From positions 52,165,751-52,229,750 of the forward strand of contig CM035233.1 in the NCBI GenBank assembly GCA_020226215.1: a DNA stretch of 64,000 bases, given 5' to 3'. This DNA comes from Sindora glabra. Taxonomy: Eukaryota > Streptophyta > Magnoliopsida > Fabales > Fabaceae. Below, one piece after another: positions 38,193-50,375 of the stretch; within the stretch, counting starts at the first letter, position 1; each line of letters begins with the position of its first letter. The position numbers and the translations under genes were made by a program. The notes below the pieces were generated by a model. It had not been told where the DNA came from. It did not search any database and saw only the letters and a program-made list of their open reading frames with translations.

Positions 38193-41100
38193 CGTACCCA
38201 CAGGAATAGCTATCAAGTAATAAGCTATTTAAAGTAAATACATAATGATATTTTGTGCTAAAAACTCATGCTATTTAAAAGGGTAAGTTTTTAGGCGGAA
38301 TTTTTAACTTGAGTAGTATTTATTGATCATTGAAATGCTTTGGATTCCTTTTGCTTCTGATTTATGGTTCATGTATATAAGGCTAGTGATTTTACTGTTC
38401 TATTCAGAAAAAAAATATATTCAAATATTTGTCTTTTTCTTTTATAAGAATTTACTTTCTGCCCAAATTAAACGGATACTTCTTAAGATGAGACAGACGT
38501 TAGAACGGTCCCTTATTTTTTTAAGGGAAAAATAGGGTAGAAGAGAAGAGTAGGGAGTAGAGAGTGACGTCCTTCTGTTGGAATTAAACTAAAGAGGGAC
38601 AGCAGACATGGACAGAGAAGCGAAAGCATCGTCAAGGAGGCAGCTAGCTTCGCAGAATGGATAAATTAACCAGAAACCAGACAATAATTTTCCAATGAAA
38701 AAAGCAAAAAGAAAAAAAAAAGAATCAAATAAAAACAAAAATAAAAATACAGAGCGAAGCGAATGTTTTTCTCTGGCGCCATCTTGAAGATCTGAAGATT
38801 TCTACTACAGCTAGTATTAAGACTACATAACCGAATATGCAAGGTATGAATTTTCCTTCTTCTCTCCTTCCCAGCCCTAAATTCTCTCTCTTTAACTCTA
38901 GTCTTAAGCCATTGACTCACATTACTTGCTATCTGTAACTTTCTTTACTTCTTCTTGACTTGTGGTGGTAATTTCTCTTGAATTTTTTATTCATTCCTTG
39001 GCTTCTATATGATTAGAAACCATCACTGCCTTGACTTCTAGCTTCAGTTTTTATTGGTCTTTGCTGGGCATGTTTAGCTGTGATGCTTTCTTCAGTTTCT
39101 TATTGACTTTGACTTGGAATAGTTATATGGAAAGTAAGGTAATTGGCCCTCTGGTTCAAGAGTGACATAGTTGAGGGGATTGGTTTAGTGGGATGGTTGA
39201 AAACTTGAAATTGTGGTTCTGTTTCATTAAATAATAACTGTAACACTTGTTTGTGAAGCTCCATGCAGAAGTTTAGTCTGGAGTAGATTCAGGTTTTTCT
39301 GTGATTTTGATTTTGCCAGAGTAGCATTAATCACACTAGATGCCTCTGGCAAAACTCCACCCCCCTTTTTTTTTGTTTGTGGGGGGGGGGGGGTGTGGCG
39401 GCTTTTGGATGAAACCAAGCTATGATCGCGTATATCCTTGCTTCAAATTCCCCTCTTTTTTTATTTTCAGTTTCCATGAATTGAATTGATTGAACAATAT
39501 TATGTTATTTAATGTCATGCTGTTCTTTTGGTCTTTTTGCCATGAGATGAGATTTTCTTTTTATTTTGTCTATCTGTAGTTTTGATATGCAAGCAGCCTG
39601 AAGAGAGAATCTGGGAATTCTAATTGTTCAATTATATGTGCGAACTTTTATTATAGAGTTATCTTCTTCAACTCATTCTAAAAGATCTTGATTTTTCCTC
39701 ATTGAATATGAGGAGTATGTTACACTTATACTACAGTAGTGGACATAACTTATGTTGCGGTAGTAAAGCACTTAATGCTTAATTGGGTTCTCCCTATTAC
39801 AACATAGAGGTATTGTATCAAATATATTTTCTCTTTAGGAATTTTTCAAATAACCTTTCACATCTTTAAGAAGGCTGGTGTGTTTGTTTCATTGTAACGT
39901 TCAGAACAACTTGTAACAGATCAACGCTTCCATTGAAATATTGAAACAAGATTTTGTTTGTCAAAATATGGTTTTTGATAGAGCAAAAGTCCATGTAACG
40001 TCTATAACATGCTTAAACAATTGCTGTTTTTTGGAAAAAAAAAATTAATACAATTATGTTTTGACCTATAAAAAGAACAATAGAGATGTCAACGATGATT
40101 GAAGACTGCATTCAATTCTTCCTTGAATTTATTGCTATGAGTTGACATGGAAGGAATAAAAACATTGGACATCAATGCTCGTGATAGTCAACAGCATTAT
40201 AGTACTTGAATTTTATAATGTGATTATTGTAGTATAAAATAAAGAATACTAGGTGGGGGGCTTCAAATAGGGGTGCTACTGTGCTAGTTGTCCTGTGTGA
40301 CATAAGGTGTTCTTATCTTTCTACCCTTTGAAACATTTGGTTGACATATAACTTGAATTTGCTGACAAATGATGTTTGGCTGTAACAAGCATCTTGAAGG
40401 TGAGAACCAAGAAAACATCTGAGCGCTAAACCTTTTATCTCTTGTTTGATAATCTTCTTGATGTAATAGTTTGATTTATTTATAGTTTGTTGTATGTGTT
40501 ATAGCTGTTTGATTGATTTTAATGATTCACATCTCTTCATTATGATGCATTCAGTGTCTTAGTGCACACTTCATGTGAACATGCATGATCTGGATGTTCC
40601 TAATTGGGTTAGAGCTGCAGAGGCAACAGATAAATGGGTAAACATGGTAATCTAATTTTCCTGGCACTTAAGGCATCAGTAAATAGGATGCTGAAAAGGT
40701 TAACAGAGTATTATCTGCTCTAACATCTCATGGTTATTAGTAGGAACAGATTCGAATGCATTGCCCAACCCTGCCCCAATTTAGTTTATGAATTGCTTTT
40801 TACTTTTAAATGTTACATGGTATTACCTGTAATAAGTAACTTTTATAGGAATTTTTCATTTACTTGATGGAGGTATTTGGTCAATTTTATAAATCAACAC
40901 TATTAAATATTTTTCAAACTTTAAGAGCTTTAGTGAAGGAGTTGGTTTTTCCTTGGAGTTTTCTTGTATCTAGTGTTTCTTTGGTATTGATGTTGGAAGT
41001 GGGATATGCTGCATGGCGGCTGTCTTGCTTAAGAAGTGATAGCAATAAAGAGTTCTTTCTTTGCTTGAACACTGTGGGCAGATGATATTTATCTATTTGT

Positions 41101-41418
41101 TCTGATTACTTTTTCAGAAGGTAAAATTCATTAGCCCGTGTATCATCAACTTGATAATTGAGGCAAAAATAGAGTGCATTTTTTTATAGAAACTATGGCT
41201 TGCAGAGCCATTTCTGTAGCTCTGATACTGAGGTTATACATTGGGGGGTTTGGTTAGAGAATGGCATTTTTGCTTAAGATTATTTCTTTTTAAAGAACGA
41301 ACAGATTTTTTTGCTTTATAAAAGAAAAGAAAAAGAAGGAAAAGTCTAATAGAACATTAACAAACTCTGATGTTTCTTCACAGCTAGATCCCCAGACCAG
41401 GAATCAGTAGGATCTGGG
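38193..41418 (+). other. Promoter, leader exon(s) and leader intron of the kinase-fold gene
   Basis: A likely non-coding first exon ends at 38843, where AATATGCAAG is followed by a GTATGA donor. The next clear acceptor is TTCTTCACAG, ending at 41383, which would give a leader intron of about 2.5 kb. Within it, a small open stretch at 40581-40637 starts ATGCATGATCTGG and precedes GTAAAC. It could be an extra leader exon with a short upstream reading frame. G-rich homopolymer near 39379-39391. Confidence 0.4.
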
Positions 41419-43476
41419 ATGACTAAAAGGTCTTATGTATCATCTGGCAGTAGGTCTCAGAATCAGAAGGAGTTCTTCTATAAATTTGTTGAGAGTGACA
41501 GCTTGACTTCAGAACTTATGGACTGGTTTGAATCTTTAACTGGGAAATGTGCATTGAAACAGCATGTGTTTGATGTTCCATTTGAGTTAATAGAGCTCAA
41601 AAAATTCGATTATGCATTTGAAGGGATTTCATTTCAGCAGCTGATACGGATGCCTAATGTTGTTCATGCTTCAAGATCAGATGCTGTGGAAGCAACAGCT
41701 TATCTTGCTATTGAAGATTTTCTACATGCAAGTGTGAAGGGCTTGTGGGAGGCCTTTTGGAGTCAAGATGATTCTATGCCTTTTTCTGTGGCCTGTCTGT
41801 ACAATTGTGACATGAAGTTTTATCAGGCTGAAGAGGCAATTACTAATGGAAGGCTTGGAGATCTTCGTGCCGCTGGTGTAATGCTCAATAATCCTAAACA
41901 TCCCCATGGGAGATGGGATCATGTTCTTGAACTGGCTCTTATAAGGCCTGATATTGGAAGTCTTACTGTTGGTAATGACCACGAGCTTTTCCCATCTGTT
42001 TTAGGAGAGGCTCTTTTTTATGCCCTTCGGATGCTATTGGCAAGGAGTTTGAGTAGACTAAGTTTATATCATGACCCGAGCACTGTCTTCATTGTTCTTG
42101 TTGATCCTCAATATGGTGGAGTTGTTAAGGTTGAAGGAGATGTAGATAAACTCAATTTTGATGTGAATGATGTATATAAATGTGCTGCGGAATGGGTAAA
42201 AAATCATTCCAGCATTGCAGTTTCTCCAATTGATAGGATCTGGAACAAACTTGGGAACGCAAACTGGTGGGATATTGGTGCCCTTCAGGTACTTATTGCG
42301 ACCTTCCATAGTATTATGCAATATGCGGGACCGCCCAAGTTCTCTGTTGAGGATTTAGCTGATGATCATAGTTACCGCCTCCAAACAAGAAGGGTGGAGA
42401 GGCAGTTATATGATGATGGAGTGAATGAAAATGGTCTATTTCGAAACCAGCAACAGAGAGTTTCCTCTGAAATAGTTGAAGTTCAGGATGACTCTGTCAT
42501 AGCTGAATCTAAAGAGGCAATGAATTTAGATGTAGGATCTGTGTTATGGCTGGAAGATTCAGATTGGCAGAATGGTTTCCAGATAAAAGAGGTCTCCTGT
42601 ACTGGTGAATTGACATATTATATTGCTTCTCATTTTGAAGACCCTGGAAGAAATCTTTTTCTGTATGTGGGTTCTCATCTATCTCATCTGAAACCAGCAT
42701 TGGAAGATATGAATTTGTGGTATCAGGTCCAGAGGCAAGCCAAAGTATTGACAATAATGAAGCAGAAGGGTCTTTCGAGCAAATATCTTCCTCAAGTGTA
42801 TGCCTCTGGTAGGATTAAACACCCTGGCTATTGTCGAAGACCCAGCTCAGGTGGAAACTGTGAGCACCCTTGGTGTGGAGCTCCTATTCTTGTGACCAGT
42901 CCTATTGGGGAAACAGTTGCTGAAATGGTTAGCACGGGCCAATTTGGTTCCAATGAGGCTATCAGATGTTGCCATGATTGCTTATCAGCACTTTCAACAG
43001 CTGCTTCTGCTGGAATTAAGCATGGAGACATCAGGCCCGAGAATGTGATTCATGTAAAATCGGGAGTGAGGCACCCTTATTTCGTTTTAATTGGGTGGGG
43101 GCATGCCATTCTTGAAGATAGGGACCGGCCTATAATGAATCTTCATTTCTCATCAACTAATGCACTTCAGGAGGGGAAGCTATGCTCGGCTTCAGATGCA
43201 GAAAGCTTAATATATTTGCTTTATTATTTTCATGCTGGAGCTTTTCCTGACTTAGATTCGGTTGAGGGAGCACTACAGTGGAGGCAGATATCTTGGACAA
43301 GGAGATTAATCCAGCAGAAGCTTGGTGACATTTCTACTGTGCTGAAAGCTTTTGCTGATTATGTTGGCAGTCTATGTGGGACACCATATCCTATGGACTA
43401 TGATATATGGCTGAGAAGGTTGAGGAGAAATATTCATCAGGAAGATCGTGGAAAAGAAATTGTTGCAATAGGTTAG
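41419..43476 (+). CDS. Kinase-fold protein, probable pseudokinase (685 residues)
   Basis: Uncharacterised plant protein with an intronless coding region. The C-terminal third has a kinase-like catalytic loop, HGDIRPEN (residues 535-542), which keeps the Asp and Asn of HxDxxxxN. The DFG position about 18 residues later reads LIGWGHA, so the metal-binding Asp is gone. No clear glycine loop or beta3 Lys is visible before it. Inference: a pseudokinase with a scaffolding or regulatory role. A Cys/His-rich insert at residues 468-486 (Cys472, Cys481, Cys486, His468, His483) could bind a metal. The N-terminal 300 residues are a conserved-looking region I do not recognise. I recall plant genes annotated only as 'protein kinase superfamily protein' with this layout. 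The start is the first Met. The frame stays open upstream to the acceptor at 41383, so a longer N-terminus is possible. Confidence 0.85.
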   Translation: MTKRSYVSSGSRSQNQKEFFYKFVESDSLTSELMDWFESLTGKCALKQHVFDVPFELIELKKFDYAFEGISFQQLIRMPNVVHASRSDAVEATAYLAIEDFLHASVKGLWEAFWSQDDSMPFSVACLYNCDMKFYQAEEAITNGRLGDLRAAGVMLNNPKHPHGRWDHVLELALIRPDIGSLTVGNDHELFPSVLGEALFYALRMLLARSLSRLSLYHDPSTVFIVLVDPQYGGVVKVEGDVDKLNFDVNDVYKCAAEWVKNHSSIAVSPIDRIWNKLGNANWWDIGALQVLIATFHSIMQYAGPPKFSVEDLADDHSYRLQTRRVERQLYDDGVNENGLFRNQQQRVSSEIVEVQDDSVIAESKEAMNLDVGSVLWLEDSDWQNGFQIKEVSCTGELTYYIASHFEDPGRNLFLYVGSHLSHLKPALEDMNLWYQVQRQAKVLTIMKQKGLSSKYLPQVYASGRIKHPGYCRRPSSGGNCEHPWCGAPILVTSPIGETVAEMVSTGQFGSNEAIRCCHDCLSALSTAASAGIKHGDIRPENVIHVKSGVRHPYFVLIGWGHAILEDRDRPIMNLHFSSTNALQEGKLCSASDAESLIYLLYYFHAGAFPDLDSVEGALQWRQISWTRRLIQQKLGDISTVLKAFADYVGSLCGTPYPMDYDIWLRRLRRNIHQEDRGKEIVAIG

Positions 43477-43999
43477 ACTTTCTAACTGGTTCCATTTTCA
43501 GAAATGAACCCTCTAGATCATTTTTGAATAGTTTCTTATTACAAATGATGGGACTTTTGGTGGTAAATAAAAGATTAGAAGTTTAATGTTTAATTGCATC
43601 TGATGCCCAAGATCTTGATGTTGTTTAAAAATGGTCGGTTGGGGCAAATGCTCTGAATGTGTTCCGAGAAGTAACCATATTATATGATTGTTCTTGGCAT
43701 CAGTTGGGATTGCCCTATCTTCTGTAAATCTTAGAGAGTTGATTCCAATCGCCAGGGAGCATAAAATGATACGGTATATAATGAATAGCCACTTTGAAAA
43801 GACACATCGTCTATTTATTTATTTATTTTGAACTTTCTTTTTCCCCTCGTGATTGGTTTCTTGTTGATGTAGGCTGTAACTGTAAAGATAATAGGTCGTT
43901 CTTGTGTCAGATTGTTAGGTTGAAGACTGCCCTTGGTGATCAATGGCCCTCTTTTGTGTTGATGGGAGGTTTCTTATTACGCCAATTTAACCATTATTG
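43477..43999 (+). other. 3' UTR and flank of the kinase-fold gene
   Basis: Non-coding; the open frame at 43794-44051 has no recognisable domain and enters the hAT-like element. The last eight bases are its left target duplication. Confidence 0.5.
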
Positions 44000-44488
44000 C
44001 ATAGTTTTAAAAATTGGGTTGGCCAGTTGGACTAATAAATTGGTATATTAGACAGTTAGTCAATCTAGTTAGGAGTAGTAGACTAAAAACGTATATAAAC
44101 TAGTTAAAATTAGTGAACTGGTTTTTTTACAAAATAATATATATATTTATAGAAAATAAAATTTTTATAATTTTTACATTAATTGAATTGTAATACATTT
44201 ACAATTTCAAATTAATTGAATTTTCATTATTTTTAAAAATTTCTAATATAAATTAATATTTATATCACTTGTATATTATTACTTATTTATTTGTATCATT
44301 AACTTATATTGTATTACCTTTTTGAGTTTTATCATGGCTCATTATTATTATAAATATATAATACTAATGTATATACATATAATTAATATTTTTGTAATAT
44401 ATATACAATTTATATTTTTAATTTAAAATTGTTTCAATCAATAAATAAATTGGTGATTAAATATCCCTGATCCGATTTTAAAACTATG
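44000..44488. mobile_element. hAT-like non-autonomous TIR element (489 bp)
   Basis: The ends are CATAGTTTTAAAA and its inverted copy TTTTAAAACTATG, a perfect 13-bp match. Flanking octamers CATTATTG (43992-43999) and CATCATTG (44489-44496) differ at one base, fitting an 8-bp hAT target duplication. The left subterminal TTGGGTTGG and right GATCCGA extend the family resemblance to the element at 2919-3730. No coding capacity. It inserted about 0.5 kb downstream of the kinase-fold gene. Confidence 0.75.
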
Positions 44489-45589
44489 CATCATTGCATC
44501 CATCTCTTGTGCTTTCTTTCCATTTCTTATTTGAACTGGTTTCCATTAGTTTGGCTCCATGAATATGCTTCAGCCCAAAGCTTGACGGTGAGACAGTAAA
44601 TGCAGTAATTGGGGAACCATATTAATATCTAGTGCTGTCCCTTGTACTTGGCCTTTTACTTTTATGCGGATAATTCTTGCCAGAGTTTTGCTTCAATGTT
44701 TTGGTAGGAAAATATTTCTAATTTATCGTAATGTTAAGAATTTCAATACTATTGTTTCTTCATAAGTCAGAAAATTACCTTATTTTTTGCTTCCACATGT
44801 TGTTAAAACATTGAGTTCTCAAGATATAAAAAGTAGTAGTATTTGATATTTCGATATTGTAAATATTATAATAAAATTGGATATATTTTCACTTTGTAGG
44901 AAATCTTGTGAATTGGAAAAAATTTATAACAAACTCTTATACAAAATTTTGACTTCATTGATTAATCTTAAATAATTTTTATATTATATAATTAATAGGA
45001 ATTAAATTAGATATATAGAGTTTTAATTTAATAATAAAAAATGAGGTATGAAATTAAATGTGAAAAAATTATGGAATAAATTAAACTATTATAATATTAA
45101 GATTCTTGTTTAAAAAGATTAAAAAAAAAGTTACGTAATTTGATAAAATGATCAACTAAGTTAGCGACGGGTGCTAATTTCAAATTTTGTATAATTTAAA
45201 GGATAATTTTCAATTTTTAAAAATAGAGGGCACAAAATCTAAACATCCAAGAGTTGAAGGGAATATTTTGCATTATTTTTCAATAATAAATATATATAGT
45301 TATATAATTTGATGGTAGTTTTATCTCTTTACTTGCCTTTTATGAACTAATTAATTCAAAACGTTAAGATTTCTAACTTTTTAAACTAACTAATTGGAGG
45401 TCAATGATCAAATAAATTATTTTGTTTCATTGCATACTTCATCGTTTATATTTCTCACAATTATATTTTCCATTAACTTATGCAAATTCTTATTAGTTTT
45501 TTTCATCTTTTATAATGATTAACTATCTTTAGTAATTTTCAAAACTCGTTCTTTAACAAAATATCCACGCCTTAAAATGCCCGATTTAT
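44489..45589. other. AT-rich intergenic DNA
   Basis: No gene or element was recognised. Confidence 0.45.
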
Positions 45590-46530
45590 CTAAAAAAAAA
45601 TTAAATTCCTCTTCAATGCTGGCACATATTTGATATCATTCAAAATTTTTATATTATCATTGTGCAACTTAAGTTTTAAATTATTAATATCTTTCACACT
45701 TACAATATCACCATTAGTCATCTTCATAATTCCAAGTTGGAAATTATTATATGCATCGAACATTTTCTTATTGGCACACATATGATTGAAGCAAGCAAAT
45801 CAAATAGCTAAGAATCATTAGGACATTCTCACATTCATTGTTTATAACAATCGCATAATCTTTATTATCTTGCATAACTACAATGCCAATAGTATTAAAT
45901 TCAACTTGCCTTTTTCTTTGATTCTTTTTAAACTCTTAGATCATTATCTAACTTTTCACATATCCATTTAAGATTTTCCCTTTTTATGATAGTTAAAATA
46001 CTTTTATTACTACAATTTCTCATTAACCCCTTTGAGTTGGATCTATAAGCCTTTCTATTTACAACCTTGATATGTCTTTTGACCATGATCATTATTGACT
46101 ACATAATTAATTTCCTCAAATCTAATGGTAGGCTTTGTCAACTTTTCATTTTTCAATATACCAAAAATTGCATCTTCCATTATAAATATATCTTTCTCAA
46201 CTGACAATGCAATTACCAAACTATGATAAGAATCTAAAATAGATGTTAACAATTTTATTTTCATTCTCTATCGTAACTTCCACATTTATCAATTGAAATT
46301 ACAACTTATTGAAATAATTTAGAAAATCTCTTATTTTAATACCTTTATCCAACCTCAATTGGTATAATTTTTTTAAAAATACAATTGATTTGTGACAAAT
46401 TTCATCATATAGATTTTTTCTAGTTTCTTCCATAGATCAACAATGTAAATTTTATCTAAAACATTATGTTTTACTTCATATGCCAAATATAACTAAATAG
46501 TACTAACTATAGTCATCTTTATCTCTTTCT
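45590..46530 (-). pseudogene. Ty1/Copia retrotransposon remnant (gag to protease region)
   Basis: The minus strand shows Copia order. A gag-type segment reads LYLAYEVKHNVLDKI and then LWKKLEKIYMMKFVTNQL (about 46520-46390). Next comes KLLTSILDSYHSLVIAL with IFIMEDAIFGIL (46055-46264). Near 45600-45780 there is KMTNGDIVSVKDINNLKL, then LNDIKYVPALKRNLI, the region between protease and integrase. Stops and frameshifts break it. No integrase, reverse transcriptase or LTRs were found, so only a 5' portion survives. Confidence 0.7.
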
Positions 46531-48557
46531 GAGCGTCATATGTCTTTTCATTCAATACTTTAATCAACACTTATTGTAATAAAATGTCTTTTATTGTACT
46601 TTACTACAAGCTGAAATTGTTCTAACAAATAACTCTACCTTAAATTTGTTATTTACTCTACTTTCAAGTTTTTTTTTTTTTTTATCTCAAATGGCAATTC
46701 TATGCAAGATTAAATCGCACTCTTTATATCACTTGGTGGAAAAAAATACCTCACTTCTAAATTATATAGAGAAAATGAAAGAGACATATAAATATAGCAA
46801 AAAAAATAAACACATAATTTTGCGTAGAAGGCCTCTTAAACTCAAAGGAAAAAAATCATGAAAGAATCAAGAAAATTTTCACTATTAAACTACAAAAATT
46901 ATAGATTCTAACTTTTTAACAAACTCAAATTACAATTATACCTAGTTCTTTCCCAAGCAATTCTTTTACTCTCTACATCATCATATATATAATAAGTAAA
47001 ATTAATGATAAATTCTGATTTAGACTAAAAAGTCTAACATAAAAATCTAATTTAAATAGAAACTATAGTGTAACTATTACCGGTGAGAACCGAGAAAAAG
47101 GAAAGTCTCGGAACCAATATATCTTGGTAGTACATACTTTAATTTAGTATTTTTGTTTCTTCACCCGCGTCTCATTTTCTATCCCAAAACTTCATCCTAA
47201 AATAATTGTGCTTTGAATAAAGGGTAAATTACTCTAAACTTTGTTTGGTGCAATTAAATTCAGATTTTTTTATTTTAAAAAATTAATCTAACATCCTCTA
47301 TCAATAACAAAATCAACTGATGTTAACTTAAGTAATAAAAAGATTATTTTATCCTTTATTCAAAGAGAATGCCAGTAGCTCCTCTTTGAATTTTTATGCA
47401 TTTTTATTATTATAAATATTTTTAAAAATTTAGATTTTTAATTAACAAATTAATCAATTATATATTTTATTTTTAACTTTTAGTACTTTATAATTAAAAC
47501 ATTGTTTCTTTTTTTCCCCATTACGTATTTTTCGTCTTTTCTTTTTTCATGTCTATTTATGTTATTCATGAATTAAACATTAATATCATCAATTAATATA
47601 AATATAATATAGTATATTTTATTTTATCATAATTTTTACATAAGTTAAGACTTTAATAAAATGTATTAATTCAATGAATTAATTATATAATTATATATTT
47701 TCAATAAAAATAACTAAAAATCAAAATTAAGTTTATTTATTCAAATTTTTATCAATATTTTTATATCAATTTTCAAGTATTATATTTCAAATGTAGCATA
47801 CATTAATTGGGATTTCGTTAATAACTGTTAATAATTTAAAGGTCACAAATTACTTCTTTTTATTTTATGTAATTCATTGCATATTTTTATTTTTTTCCAC
47901 TCTTATTATTTGCAATTCATATGCTACTAAGTAATATATATATACTACAATATATCTTTTTATTATAAAAATATTTTAAATTTGTTAAAAAATTTATTTA
48001 ATTGAATTAATTTACTATAAAATTCTATTTTTAACTCTTATTAATTTAAGGCTCAAACACTTTTCTTTTTTTATTTTTTTTATATTCACTTCTGTTACAA
48101 CTTTAAATCTTATATATTATTTTGTTTCCTTTTATCAATTCTATTGCATGTTCTTCTTTTCTTCTGTTACTTACTCTTGTTATTTATAGTTCAAACACCG
48201 TTGAGTAGACAAAATATAAAATAATATTTTTTATTATAAAATATTTTAAATAAATTAAAAAATTTATTTAATTGGATTAATTTATTATTTTATAATTTTA
48301 ATTCTTATCATTTTATAGTCTATGCACTGTTTCTTTTTTTATTTAATCTATTGTATGTAATTTTTCTTTCATATCCACTCCTAACCTTAATTTAGAAGAG
48401 GTTGGAGTAATTTGTCCTTTCTTTTATTAAAACTAAAGTTGACTTTATTATAATAAAATTAACATAAAATATGTCTAGTATAATATAATAAAAATAGATT
48501 TTTAAATATTTTATCATAAAAATTAGTTTAAAATTTATATTTAATTCATAATAAACT
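46531..48557. other. AT-rich intergenic DNA
   Basis: Nothing coding is accepted. A phrase around CTCATTTTCTATCCCAAAAC (about 47171) resembles one near 52950, suggesting a diverged dispersed repeat. Confidence 0.4.
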
Positions 48558-48953
48558 AAGACTCTATTTCACATAAGTAATTAATAGTTTACAAGTGATA
48601 ATTGATAGTTAATAATTTAGCTAGCTAATTGTATAAAATATTTTATAAAATTAATTATTAAATTAGTTAAAATTATAAAATGATATAAAAATATATTATT
48701 AAAAATAAATATATAAATTAAATAATTTATATCAATGAAGGATATCGATTGTAAACTAATAAAAAAATAAGGATAAATTTAAAATTTTAAAAAGGCAATA
48801 GCTTAAAGTTATAAATCACTCAAAATAACATATTAAATTAAAATTTATTTTTTTAATAAACTAATAGACGAAACACCTCTAACTTATATTTTATTAATCA
48901 AGTCGATAAATTAACTTATAATTTATTTATTATGTAAAACATAGCCTAAGGCT
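48558..48953. mobile_element. Possible hAT-type MITE
   Basis: The left end, CTAAGACTCTATTTCACATAA, resembles the inverted right end, which reads TTAGGCTATGTTTTACATAA. The interior is AT-rich without coding capacity. The target duplication is unclear. Just to the right, a phrase of about 70 bp (TTATGTAAAACATAGCCTAA and flank) is duplicated at about 48935 and 49000. Confidence 0.4.
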
Positions 48954-49514
48954 AAAAATGTGTTCAATTCACACAAATAAATTATAAGTTAATTTATTTA
49001 TTATGTAAAACATAGCCTAAGGCTAAAAATGTATTCAATTCACACAAATAAAATGTAATTATTAACTTTAAGTTTTGGAATTTTCGATTAACAAAATGCT
49101 AGAGGTATCAAAGACTAGACCCAAAATTGAGTTTGAAATCTTTTATATTTATAAAATAAAATTTTATAAATTTGTTCTACCATCTTATATTTAATAATAA
49201 TATTTAATTTTCATTCAAAACTTAATTTTGAATTCCATTTTTTATGCATATATCATTGTTGTTTATTAAAATTGAGATTTAATTAAAGCACATTAAATAT
49301 GTATTGAAACGAAATTGAGTGTAAATATATATATCCTTATAAATTCTAAATGTTAATTAAATAATATTTCAAAAAATATTTTAGGACATGGATTTTTGTT
49401 ACAAATTAAGTTGTTTAATATTCGGAATAAATGAATTTCAAGCATTCAAGATAACAATAAGTAATTCATTGCTTTTTTAAAATAATTACATTATTAGCAT
49501 TGTAATTTATCTAA

Positions 49515-50366
49515 GGAGTTTAAATTCTATCCACTGACAGTGTATAGGAATTTTACACTCTCAACCAATTACGCAATGACAAATCATTAAATTATTCAAC
49601 GAAGAAAATAATTAATTTTTTTTGTAATTAAAATAATTAAATAAATAAAATAAGAAATTTTGACTTAAAAATAATTAATGCGTATTGATTTCCTGTGAAA
49701 AATAATTAAATATCTTTTTTGTAATTAAAATAATTAAATAAATAAAATAAGAAATTTTGACTTAAAAATAATTAATGTGTATTAATTTTCTCTAGAAATC
49801 ATTATTGCCGTTGCAATCAGTGTTCAAAAATAGGAGATCATAAAGTAGTAACAACAATATTCATGCTTTGTTTTTATATCAAAGCTTTGATCAGTGGTTG
49901 AAAAGATTTTAGTATGTTCTTATGAAACAGACCATCTAAATTTTTTTGAAACGTTGGTACCTAGAATCTTTAGTGAAGCATGAACGTTAGCACAATGAAC
50001 TCTTTAGGGCACAATTAAGCACGAAAATCAGAGGGAAAGAGAGTGAAGTGATATTAGATTTTGAGAGCATGAAATTATTTTTCAATTTATGATAAATAGG
50101 AAAAGGATTCGTGAGCATTTAGTGGAGATAAAGAAAAAATAAAGAGGACGACCATGGAGGTGAAATTAAGATGATAGAAAAAAGTTAAAATTTTTTATTT
50201 TATTTAATTAATTAGAAATTAAGATGATAGAAAAAAGTCAAAATTTTATTTTAATTGAAAAAATAATTAATTATTTTCTTAATTGAATAATTTAATGACT
50301 TATCATAATGTAATTAGTTGACAGTATAAGACTCCTATACACTGTTAATGGATAGAATTTAAATCC
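49515..50366. mobile_element. Mutator-like non-autonomous TIR element (852 bp)
   Basis: Long terminal inverted repeats of about 85 bp are visible. The left begins GGAGTTTAAATTCTATCCAC and the right, inverted, begins GGATTTAAATTCTATCCA. Both continue through CAGTGTATAGGA and on to ATTAAATTATTCAA. Flanking nonamers TTTATCTAA (49506-49514) and TTTAACTAA (50367-50375) match at 8 of 9 positions. Long TIRs with a 9-bp target duplication are the Mutator signature. The interior has an 84-bp direct duplication (about 49618-49790) and no transposase. Confidence 0.75.
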
Positions 50367-50375
50367 TTTAACTAA

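Noticed and set aside
42064..42321. Minus-strand open frames inside the kinase-fold gene
   Set aside because: Shadows of the long plus-strand coding region.
45590..48557. Complete Copia element
   Set aside because: Only gag and protease-region fragments were recognised; no LTRs, integrase or reverse transcriptase.
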